NCBI GenBank assembly: GCA_005239945.1
Contig: SBAY01000043.1
Coordinates: forward strand, 1 to 6,364
Source of the DNA: Nitrospira sp.
GTDB taxonomy: Bacteria > UBA9089 > CG2-30-40-21 > SBAY01
Direction: 5' to 3'
Length of the DNA: 6,364 nt
This document shows positions 1 to 4,836 of the stretch, piece by piece. The notes beneath the pieces were generated by a model. That model was not told the origin of the DNA, ran no database searches, and saw only the letters and a program-made list of their open reading frames with translations. Position 1 is the first letter of the stretch. Each line of letters starts with the position of its first letter. Made by a program: the position numbers and the translations under genes.

Positions 1-91
1 CCTAATCTTTCGACAAACGAATATACCGCTTCTATCAAAGGCTGTATGAAAAAAACTTTGTTAAAAAAACGAGATCTTGCAAGTTTGTATT

Positions 92-175
92 ACAGATTTT
101 TTATTTTTTTAATCTGCGAAATCTGCGAAATCTGCGGATTAATCTCCTGCAAATCTGCGGATTAAATCTAATCGC
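92..175. repeat. Truncated copy of the AATCTGCG inverted-repeat element
   Basis: The plus strand carries the loop (TTTTTTATTTTTTT) and right arm of the element found whole at 1795-1864, with the words AATCTGCG and AATCTGCGGATTAA repeated. The left arm is reduced to ACAGATT, so this copy cannot form the full hairpin. It ends 12 bases from the stop codon of paralogue 1, in that gene's 3' flank. The rest of the left edge (1-91) is A+T-rich and shows no gene that I can support. Confidence 0.8.
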
Positions 176-187
176 ACTCCATAAAAA

Positions 188-1732
188 TTACTGTATCCTC
201 ACGCTAAACCGTAATGTCCCGTTTTTACCAGGTCCAATAGCTGGAATTGACCAGCGAATATGGGTAACTGGCGCTGAATCTGAAGTATTATAAGTTGCAC
301 CGCTATCATGTGAGTAGGTGATATTTCCTGCTGGGCCTGTGACTATTACGGCTGTGCCTGTGCCATAGACTGTCCCTGGTGGGACCATATCCATAAAGAC
401 GGCATCTGTGGCTGTGCCTTGCCCGGTATTGGTATAAGCAATCGTGTAAGTCAACACCGTGCCTGGTGTCTGCGTGCCTGCTGGGGAAACGGTCTTTGTT
501 ACCTCAAGCACTGGTGGCTCGACTACCGGTGGAAGAAGTGGCGTAAATACCCAGGCCGTAACTACCGGCTGAGGCATATTTGCCATATCCTTGTACTCCA
601 CAAGCACCTGGTTCAAAATCCCCTGCCATATCTCCTCAACATCCACAGGATGATAAAGCAGATTCCAAATACCGCCCCACATGCCTGTTATTCCCTGCTG
701 CCAGACAATACTATCTGCGGTAAAATTTGGATAATCGGATGTCTTTACCTCAATTACTCTATGATTATAACCATCGACAATCATAGTATTGCCATTAGCT
801 AACCTGATGGCTTCCTGAGGGTCTCTGAGTCGATTTGTACCACTACCAGGAATACCTTCTTGACCATACTGCCAGACTATCGTCCCTCCTGATGTACCTA
901 TAGGTTGCACCTCTCTTACATAATGGTTATCAGAATTAACAATGAGTATATTCCCATTTATTAATTGAGTAGCATCCTTATTCCCATCAACATCGTAACT
1001 CCAAATAGTAGTTGGAGGATTACCTGTCACACGAATTACTTTACCTGCCCCCCCATATATGGCAATAAGTGTACTTCCATCTAATAGTCTCTCTGCTTCA
1101 AATGGTAATCCGGGACCAGTACTATATTCCCAGACAATACTACCACCAGCAGGAGGAGTGGGTTGAATTTCAAGTACACGATGATAGCTCCCATCAACAA
1201 TAAGTATATTCCCATTAGATAATTTTTGTACATCCATTGAAACCCCAAGTTGATTTGGACCAATACCCGAAATACCCGTTTGCCCATACTGATAAACAAT
1301 TGTTCCACCAGATGTCCCGGTAGGTTGAACCTCAATTACTCGTTGATTAAAACTGTCAACAATTAGCACATTTCCATTCTTTAATTTAGTTGCCTCGTGA
1401 GGTAAGTTAAGTTGATTTGTCCTTGAACCAGCAACCCCAGTTTGCCCATATTGCCAGATAACATTATGGGTAATGGGGTCCACTTCAATCATTCGATGGT
1501 TACTCTCATCAGCAATAAGCAAATTAGTAGTTGGAGTAGCGTCTGCGAATTTTGGCAGACACACAACCAGCCCGAGCATTACTAATCCAAGCAGCCGATG
1601 AAATCCTGAAGAATGAAATCCTAAAGGATTAACTCCGGGATTAACTCCGGGAATAACTCTGGAAATAGCGTTTTGGGTAACGCTTTGGATAATGTTTTGG
1701 ATTTTAGGCTTTAGCCTTTCATACATTTTCAT
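188..1732 (-). CDS. Secreted six-bladed NHL-type beta-propeller protein with C-terminal DUF11 domain (paralogue 1)
   Basis: The 514-residue protein is probably exported and acts outside the cell; no enzymatic role is visible. Residues 46-65 are a hydrophobic Sec signal core (RLLGLVMLGLVV) ending in an A-D-A cleavage site at 63-65. About 67-357 hold six propeller repeats with the core NGN-LIVD--N-RVIEV-P-GTSGG-IVWQYG; the fourth (LDGSTLIAIYGGAGKVIRV) is degenerate. A proline-rich linker follows, then one DUF11 domain at about 409-514 (LEVTKTVSP...LTYTIAYTNTGQGTATDAV). The start is an ATG about 10 bases from a strong AGGAGGAG site at 1743-1750, and an in-frame ATG two codons later is less well placed. 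Residues 3-45 before the signal core have no counterpart in the other two paralogues and are encoded by short repeats. The linker is also divergent: after VDVEE it lacks the NIAK--Y motif of its relatives. There is no LPXTG or C-terminal membrane segment. The domain call is firm; the binding target is unknown. Confidence 0.9.
   Translation of the reverse strand: MKMYERLKPKIQNIIQSVTQNAISRVIPGVNPGVNPLGFHSSGFHRLLGLVMLGLVVCLPKFADATPTTNLLIADESNHRMIEVDPITHNVIWQYGQTGVAGSRTNQLNLPHEATKLKNGNVLIVDSFNQRVIEVQPTGTSGGTIVYQYGQTGISGIGPNQLGVSMDVQKLSNGNILIVDGSYHRVLEIQPTPPAGGSIVWEYSTGPGLPFEAERLLDGSTLIAIYGGAGKVIRVTGNPPTTIWSYDVDGNKDATQLINGNILIVNSDNHYVREVQPIGTSGGTIVWQYGQEGIPGSGTNRLRDPQEAIRLANGNTMIVDGYNHRVIEVKTSDYPNFTADSIVWQQGITGMWGGIWNLLYHPVDVEEIWQGILNQVLVEYKDMANMPQPVVTAWVFTPLLPPVVEPPVLEVTKTVSPAGTQTPGTVLTYTIAYTNTGQGTATDAVFMDMVPPGTVYGTGTAVIVTGPAGNITYSHDSGATYNTSDSAPVTHIRWSIPAIGPGKNGTLRFSVRIQ
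1598..1732 (-). repeat. Repeat-derived N-terminal coding segment of paralogue 1
   Basis: The first 45 codons are a mosaic of short repeats. Positions 1699-1724 contain a palindrome (AGGCT-tt-AGCCT at its core) matching the intergenic copy at 3705-3730 in 25 of 26 bases. At 1616-1636 a second palindrome (ATCCT-aa-AGGAT) matches 3736-3756 in 19 of 21. Between them lie 12-base tandem units: about three giving (I/T)Q(N/S)(I/V/A), and about three giving (V)IPG/VNPG/VNPL. Positions 1598-1627 are a 15-base direct repeat encoding GFH twice. All tandem units are multiples of three, so the frame is kept. These are direct sequence observations; that the segment was gained by repeat insertion is inference. 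Confidence 0.75.
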
Positions 1733-1782
1733 TTTTCCTTTACTCCTCCTTTTGATTTAGATTTATTTCTTGACAGGATTAG

Positions 1783-1880
1783 GCAGGTAGATTTATCCGC
1801 AGATTTCACAGATTACGCAGATTTTTTATTTTTTTAATCTGTGTAATCTGCGAAATCTGCGGATTAAATCATTTACCTGC
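1783..1880. repeat. Long near-perfect inverted repeat between paralogues 2 and 1
   Basis: Arms at 1795-1823 and 1836-1864 are 29 bases each and complementary except at two positions, around a 12-base T-rich loop (1824-1835). Outer arms GCAGGTA (1783-1789) and TACCTGC (1874-1880) extend the symmetry with a small asymmetric interruption. It fills most of the 172-base gap between the two genes. It has no transposase and no obvious target-site duplication, so it reads as a dispersed palindromic element. Because the T-run is in the loop and not after the stem, it is not a standard intrinsic terminator, although a hairpin this long could still affect mRNA ends or stability. Confidence 0.9.
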
Positions 1881-1904
1881 TTTACATCCTTACTACCTTC
1901 CTAC

Positions 1905-3317
1905 CTACGGTTGTATCACTACACTGAATGTAAGTGTTCTTGTCTCATTTGGACCTAAAACGCCTAAATTCCAGCGAAGATGCGTAATGGGGCTAACAGT
2001 TTCTGCATTATCCCAGCTTGCCCTACCATCATGTGAGAACTCATCTGCCTCTGGTGCATCGCTGTCAAATACATACTTTGTCCCATCGGGAACCTGGTCA
2101 GTAACCACAACAGCTGTTGCTGTCCCATTGCCTGTATTCCTCAGTTCAATCGTATAGGTCAATGTTGTCAGTGGCTTTTGCGGTCCTTGTGGTGAAACTG
2201 TCTTGATGGCAACAATCGTTGGTGAACCAACCCAGCTTACCGTTGGTTGGAAAATAGGCACGACGACACCAGCAAATACCTTCGGCATCTTATTCCCATC
2301 AACATCTTTATACTCTATCTTCGCAATGTTGATTATCCCCTTCTCCTCGATATCGACAAAGGTAGATGTACCACTGGTATACTGCCACTCACATATCAAA
2401 TCAGGTCTAAATTCCCATATGACAGGACTTACACTGGCTGTTCCCACATATTTACCATCCTTATTATCATCTCCAGAACCCGCTGCAACAAGTGTACTTC
2501 CATTTTCTATCCGAATAGCTTCATAAGGATATTTACTCAACTGTTTTCCCCAGACAACGAGTCCACCCACTGAACCAAGAGGTTGAACCTCAATCACTCG
2601 CTTATTATCCGTATCCGTAATTAACACATTTCCGCAGGGTGTCCAATTAGCGTCTCGTGGGTCATTCAAACTACTTAGTTGAGTTGGGTTGTTAGGGTCG
2701 TAACCATACCGCCAGGTAACAATAAAGGTGGTTGTGGATGAGGAAACCTTCAATACGCTATCCCTGCCGTAGTTACTTCTACAGGTAAGCAGGTAGGTTG
2801 GTGTTCCCATTCCAGGTTGCTTCTCTGCCTCCCAGAAGACATAGTAATTGCTGCCACCGAAATATGAGCCTAAGATCTCCCTAACAATCTCCCCACCGGG
2901 ATATGTCACCTCTATTACCTTATTGGTGCCGAAGTCTGTAATCAACAAAGTAGATGTTGGAGTACCACCCGTGTAGTTAGTACACATCTTTATATCAACT
3001 GGTCTGGAAAGCCCGGTTGAGTATGTCCAGACTGTCACCGTGGGGGTGGCTGCTACCTCGATTACCCGGCCATTATAGGTATCCGCGATGAGGATATTCC
3101 CATTGGTCAGTGGAATCGCCTCGTTTGGGTAGTTGAGTATCCCTGGTCCTCCATATTCCCAGACAACATTGTTCGTCACCGGGTCCACTTCAATCACCTT
3201 ATGGTTTGGGTTATCCGTAATGAGCACCCTTGTCCCGGGTATTGCCTGACTAATCGCTGGAAGCCCAATCATCAACCCAATCGTCATCATCCCGATTAGC
3301 CATTTTACATTTTGCAT
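1905..3317 (-). CDS. Secreted six-bladed NHL-type beta-propeller protein with C-terminal DUF11 domain (paralogue 2)
   Basis: The 470-residue protein begins with a compact Sec signal peptide (residues 1-25, cleavage after SQA). Six propeller repeats span about 27-316. Blades 1, 2 and 5 are canonical (for example NGNILIADTYNGRVIEV). Blades 3, 4 and 6 are divergent, with insertions such as the D-rich loop GDDNKDGKY in blade 6. The linker VDIEEKGIINIAKIEYKD closely matches paralogue 3, and one DUF11 domain fills about 368-470 (IKTVSP...LTYTIELRNTGNGTATAV). Four cysteines lie in the mature propeller part. It is probably an extracellular structural or binding protein; I see no catalytic motif. The ATG at 3315-3317 is the only one of several closely spaced ATGs that opens this frame, but it lies 23 bases from the AGGAGG site, which is unusually far, while an out-of-frame ATG sits at the ideal distance. 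Confidence 0.88.
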   Translation of the reverse strand: MQNVKWLIGMMTIGLMIGLPAISQAIPGTRVLITDNPNHKVIEVDPVTNNVVWEYGGPGILNYPNEAIPLTNGNILIADTYNGRVIEVAATPTVTVWTYSTGLSRPVDIKMCTNYTGGTPTSTLLITDFGTNKVIEVTYPGGEIVREILGSYFGGSNYYVFWEAEKQPGMGTPTYLLTCRSNYGRDSVLKVSSSTTTFIVTWRYGYDPNNPTQLSSLNDPRDANWTPCGNVLITDTDNKRVIEVQPLGSVGGLVVWGKQLSKYPYEAIRIENGSTLVAAGSGDDNKDGKYVGTASVSPVIWEFRPDLICEWQYTSGTSTFVDIEEKGIINIAKIEYKDVDGNKMPKVFAGVVVPIFQPTVSWVGSPTIVAIKTVSPQGPQKPLTTLTYTIELRNTGNGTATAVVVTDQVPDGTKYVFDSDAPEADEFSHDGRASWDNAETVSPITHLRWNLGVLGPNETRTLTFSVVIQP

Positions 3318-3347
3318 TTTGCATTTTGCATTTTTTCTTACCTCCTT
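3315..3347 (-). promoter_or_regulatory. AGGAGG ribosome site followed by a start-codon heptamer repeat (ATGCAAA x3)
   Basis: On the minus strand AAAAGGAGG (ending at 3341) is followed by three ATGCAAA heptads and a degenerate fourth, ATGTAAA. This gives ATGs starting at 3331, 3324, 3317 and 3310 in all three frames. The first, nine bases from the ribosome site, opens an eight-codon frame (MQNAKCKM) ending in TAA. The real gene frame starts at the third, 23 bases away. Repeat contraction by two units would put the gene's ATG at nine bases. A role in tuning or switching translation is inference. Confidence 0.7.
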
Positions 3348-3353
3348 TTGTTT

Positions 3354-3398
3354 TGGTAATTGGTTAAATGGTAATTAGTTAAATGGTTACCAGTTAAC
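3354..3398. repeat. 15-base tandem repeat upstream of paralogue 2
   Basis: Three consecutive 15-base units read TGGTAATTGGTTAAA (3354-3368), TGGTAATTAGTTAAA (3369-3383) and the diverged TGGTTACCAGTTAAC (3384-3398). The block ends just upstream of the ribosome site of paralogue 2 and lies in its presumed 5' leader. The third unit also has partial dyad symmetry (GGTTA...TAACC). Confidence 0.8.
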
Positions 3399-3403
3399 CG
3401 TTT

Positions 3404-3429
3404 GAAAGCGGTGGCAAGCCACTACTTTC
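3404..3429. repeat. Short palindrome with GTGGCAAGCCAC core
   Basis: Arms of 12 bases (GAAAGCGGTGGC and GCCACTACTTTC) pair with two mismatches around a two-base AA centre. It lies in the presumed 5' leader of paralogue 2. No T-run follows on either strand, so it is not a clear terminator; it resembles a dispersed small palindrome. Confidence 0.65.
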
Positions 3430-3470
3430 CACAAACTAACATTTTTTGACTATACCGTATCACCTCCTTA

Positions 3471-3494
3471 TTTCTTTATTTCTTTATTTCTTTG
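3471..3494. repeat. Octamer tandem repeat TTTCTTTA x3
   Basis: Three consecutive octamers (TTTCTTTA, TTTCTTTA, TTTCTTTG) on the plus strand form a pyrimidine tract. It directly adjoins a CACCTCCTTA sequence, whose minus-strand reading is an unusually complete Shine-Dalgarno sequence with no gene behind it. Confidence 0.75.
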
Positions 3495-3517
3495 AAGTGC
3501 GAAACTGCCAGAAAAAT

Positions 3518-3627
3518 ATTTCTCGCCAGGACGCAAAGTTTTCGCAAAGGGCGGAAAGAATATATTTATATTTATTTTCCCCTTTGCGTACTTTCTTCTC
3601 TCTTTGCGGTCTTTGCGTGAAATCTTA
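3518..3627. repeat. Long imperfect inverted repeat of the CGCAAAG family
   Basis: The left part carries ACGCAAAG, CGCAAAG and GCGGAAAG; the right part carries CTTTGCG three times, with TTTCTTCTC between copies. The two halves are mirror complements around an A+T-rich centre near 3560-3577. A small fragment of the same family, AAAGACGCAAAG, recurs at 4670-4681. This is a dispersed palindromic element with no coding content. Confidence 0.75.
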
Positions 3628-3658
3628 AAAAATATCTCACTCTACCGCACTCCATAAT

Positions 3659-3682
3659 CAGGTAGAAATATCTGCCTACCTG
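3659..3682. repeat. Small inverted repeat CAGGTAG...CTACCTG
   Basis: Perfect seven-base arms surround a ten-base spacer. The same word, in GCAGGTA/TACCTGC form, provides the outer arms of the hairpin at 1783-1880, so this may be a reduced relative of that element. The 12-base word CGCACTCCATAA just before it (3646-3657) also occurs at 173-184, next to another repeat fragment. Confidence 0.5.
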
Positions 3683-3704
3683 TGCAGGTTGAAAAAGGTT
3701 TTAT

Positions 3705-3756
3705 GGATTTTAGGCTTTAGCCTTTTATACCTATAAAATTCTAAAGAATTAACTCC
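3705..3756. repeat. Paired small palindromes, intergenic copy of the repeat found inside paralogue 1
   Basis: Two palindromes lie side by side: 3705-3730 (AGGCT-tt-AGCCT core) and 3736-3756 (ATTCT-aa-AGAAT core). Both recur inside the start of paralogue 1, at 1699-1724 and 1616-1636, but in the opposite order and separated by tandem repeats. In the second palindrome the two differences between copies fall at paired positions, so dyad symmetry is kept in both. Confidence 0.7.
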
Positions 3757-3767
3757 TAAACCTTATT

Positions 3768-3810
3768 AATCCGTAGATATCCGTGTCATCCGTGAAATCC
3801 GTGTGCTATT
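3768..3810. repeat. Right half of the ATCCGTG inverted-repeat element
   Basis: This stretch matches the right arm of the complete element at 4702-4790, with 25 identical bases (3786-3810 versus 4766-4790) ending in GTGTGCTATT. No matching left arm is present. It lies 20 bases beyond the stop codon of the nucleotidyltransferase gene, so the operon has a copy of this repeat on each side in the same orientation. Confidence 0.8.
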
Positions 3811-3829
3811 GTCTTTCACATCTTCCATT

Positions 3830-4390
3830 TTAATCTAACTTTGCCAATATTGCCTTCCAAATATCCATGAGATTAAGTCGAACTGCCCAATCCTCAATAT
3901 ACCTTTTATCAATTAGTTCGCTTGAGATTTTAAGTATGCTGGTTATATCTCGTAAATGCTTTTCTGATTCTCCTTCTTTATAATATTTCATTTTCATTAT
4001 TATTACATCTTCTGGTGAAGAAAAACTTGCCTTAATATCTTCTGCTGGACAGATTCGTTTTATTCGTTGAAACCGACTATTATCAAAGGCGTCTTTTTTA
4101 GGAATAATTACATCTATTTTCAATCCAGATGCAGGATGTATTATGTTAAATTGGTATCTATGCTGGATTGCATCACGAATTGCTACATCACTTATATAAA
4201 ATTCGGCTGAAGGAAATAATTTTAGCAATTCAGGAATATGTTCTTCCCTAATATCTGCAACTATATCAATATCATTAGTAAATCTTGGTTCACCATAAAA
4301 GACAGAAGCATTCGAACCGGTTACGAAATACTGAACTCCTAATGATTCAAAGGCATTTATCAAATATTTAAGTAAGTCATATAGCTCCAT
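3830..4390 (-). CDS. Minimal nucleotidyltransferase, probable MenT1-like (Rv0078A-type) toxin
   Basis: The 186-residue cytoplasmic protein has the nucleotidyltransferase signature: GSNA at 25-28, then the paired acidic motif NDIDIV with D40 and D42 as likely metal ligands, and a further acidic residue in KIDVI (D93). A C-terminal segment SPEDVIIMKMKYY (125-137) followed by LRDI (146-149) is typical of the DUF1814/AbiEii-like relatives; K133 and D148 are candidate active-site residues. Family knowledge: MenT toxins transfer nucleotides to tRNA 3' ends and stop translation. The ATG is eight bases from AAGGAG inside the upstream gene, and the two frames overlap by 14 bases, which suggests coupled translation. 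The partner resembles MenA1, which favours a MenT1-type toxin over the MNT half of a HEPN-MNT pair, since no HEPN gene is present. The fold is confident; toxicity and tRNA as substrate are inferred. Confidence 0.82.
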   Translation of the reverse strand: MELYDLLKYLINAFESLGVQYFVTGSNASVFYGEPRFTNDIDIVADIREEHIPELLKLFPSAEFYISDVAIRDAIQHRYQFNIIHPASGLKIDVIIPKKDAFDNSRFQRIKRICPAEDIKASFSSPEDVIIMKMKYYKEGESEKHLRDITSILKISSELIDKRYIEDWAVRLNLMDIWKAILAKLD

Positions 4391-4592
4391 GAGATAATCT
4401 CCTTGTTAATTCATTTTGAATCTTTTCATCAGACCAATCCGAATGTAGTGTTCGTAAGTAACAAGTTAACTGTTTTTTTGCTGAATCCCACATCTTAAAT
4501 GAAATAATAAGCCTTTGTTGAGGAGTTTTTTTTCTTAACACCTCCACCATCTGTTCATCTAAAACTTCAATGTTTCTCTCGTCAATCTTCAC
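4377..4592 (-). CDS. Small Rv0078B (MenA1)-related antitoxin
   Basis: The 71-residue protein is charged and predicted mostly helical. The pattern KTPQQRLIISFKMWDSAKK followed by LRTLHSDWSDEKI and RRLSHGA matches what I recall of the Rv0078B-related antitoxin family, whose members are of similar size (about 70 residues). It has no helix-turn-helix that I can see, so direct autoregulation by DNA binding is not evident. The start is GTG at 4590-4592, six bases from an AAGGAG site at 4599-4604. The gene ends within the start of the nucleotidyltransferase gene (14-base overlap, frame shifted). Antitoxin first, toxin second with overlap is the usual order for such modules. Binding and neutralising the downstream protein is inferred from family and context. 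Confidence 0.75.
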   Translation of the reverse strand: MKIDERNIEVLDEQMVEVLRKKTPQQRLIISFKMWDSAKKQLTCYLRTLHSDWSDEKIQNELTRRLSHGAI

Positions 4593-4642
4593 AAATATCT
4601 CCTTATGAACAGCAATTTTAATTATGAAAATATGTCCGCAAT

Positions 4643-4660
4643 GCGAAAGATTGTTTTCGC
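4643..4660. repeat. Small hairpin GCGAAA...TTTCGC upstream of the antitoxin gene
   Basis: Perfect six-base arms (4643-4648, 4655-4660) enclose a six-base loop, about 50 bases upstream of the antitoxin GTG. On the minus strand a CATAAT hexamer follows at about 4619-4624 and could be a -10 element, but no good -35 is placed with it. The hairpin may be an operator-like dyad or a leader structure; the evidence is thin. Confidence 0.35.
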
Positions 4661-4701
4661 TTTATCACACAAAGACGCAAAGTTCACACAACACACATTT
4701 T

Positions 4702-4790
4702 AATAGAACACAGATTACACGGATTTAACGGATTTTCACTGATTTTTTATCCGTGTTAATCCGTCTCATCCGTGAAATCCGTGTGCTATT
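4702..4790. repeat. Complete ATCCGTG inverted-repeat element between paralogue 3 and the antitoxin gene
   Basis: The left arm begins AATAGAACACAGATTACACG and the right arm ends CACGGATTT-family words then GTGTGCTATT; the arms are complementary over most of about 40 bases with scattered mismatches around a T-rich centre near 4741-4749. It occupies much of the 244-base gap. No T-run follows the stem on either strand, so it is not a standard terminator. The right arm recurs at 3768-3810. Confidence 0.85.
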
Positions 4791-4836
4791 TTCTTAAATT
4801 TATTCGCGATAACTTACAAGATTAACCCTCTATTCC

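Larger units (their letters stand above)
3332..3829. other. Repeat-filled intergenic region, no gene supported
   Basis: This gap of about 500 bases separates the toxin-antitoxin operon from paralogue 2 and contains only repeats: a 15-base tandem repeat, a short palindrome, an octamer tandem repeat, a long CGCAAAG inverted repeat, two small palindromes and half of an ATCCGTG element (each listed separately). Translations of this stretch consist of repeat sequence and lack protein character. No convincing sigma-70 promoter is visible for paralogue 2. Confidence 0.8.

Noticed and set aside
419..802. Plus-strand reading frame of 127 codons
   Set aside because: It lies antisense to paralogue 1, whose domains are clearly recognisable, and encodes a low-quality Cys/Trp/His-rich sequence with no family resemblance.
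188..1732. Arylsulfotransferase activity for the propeller proteins
   Set aside because: The NGN-LI-D / IVWQYG repeats resemble those of arylsulfotransferase-like propellers, but I see no catalytic histidine motif, and DUF11 with the six-blade plan fits a binding or structural role better.
1770..1802. Plus-strand TTGACA as a promoter
   Set aside because: The -10 region at the proper spacing is poor and no plus-strand gene follows it; the sequence leads into the inverted repeat.
1795..1864. Intrinsic terminator between paralogues 2 and 1
   Set aside because: The hairpin is strong, but the T-run is in the loop and not directly after the stem on either strand, and near copies elsewhere show it to be a dispersed element.
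2203..2573. Two plus-strand reading frames of about 107 codons and a minus-strand out-of-frame one at 1081-1335
   Set aside because: All overlap well-supported propeller or DUF11 coding sequence in other frames and show no independent coding signs.
3446..3628. Plus-strand reading frame of 60 codons in the intergenic gap
   Set aside because: It is the translation of the octamer repeat and the CGCAAAG inverted repeat, with no protein-like features, so it is treated as spurious.
3830..4592. HEPN-MNT toxin-antitoxin pair
   Set aside because: The small partner has no HEPN R-X4-6-H motif and matches the MenA1-like pattern instead, so the nucleotidyltransferase is more likely the toxin than the antitoxin.
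4702..4790. CRISPR array from the repeated ATCCGTG/AATCCGT words
   Set aside because: Repeat words are short, irregularly spaced and arranged as mirror arms; there are no equal-length unique spacers and no cas genes.
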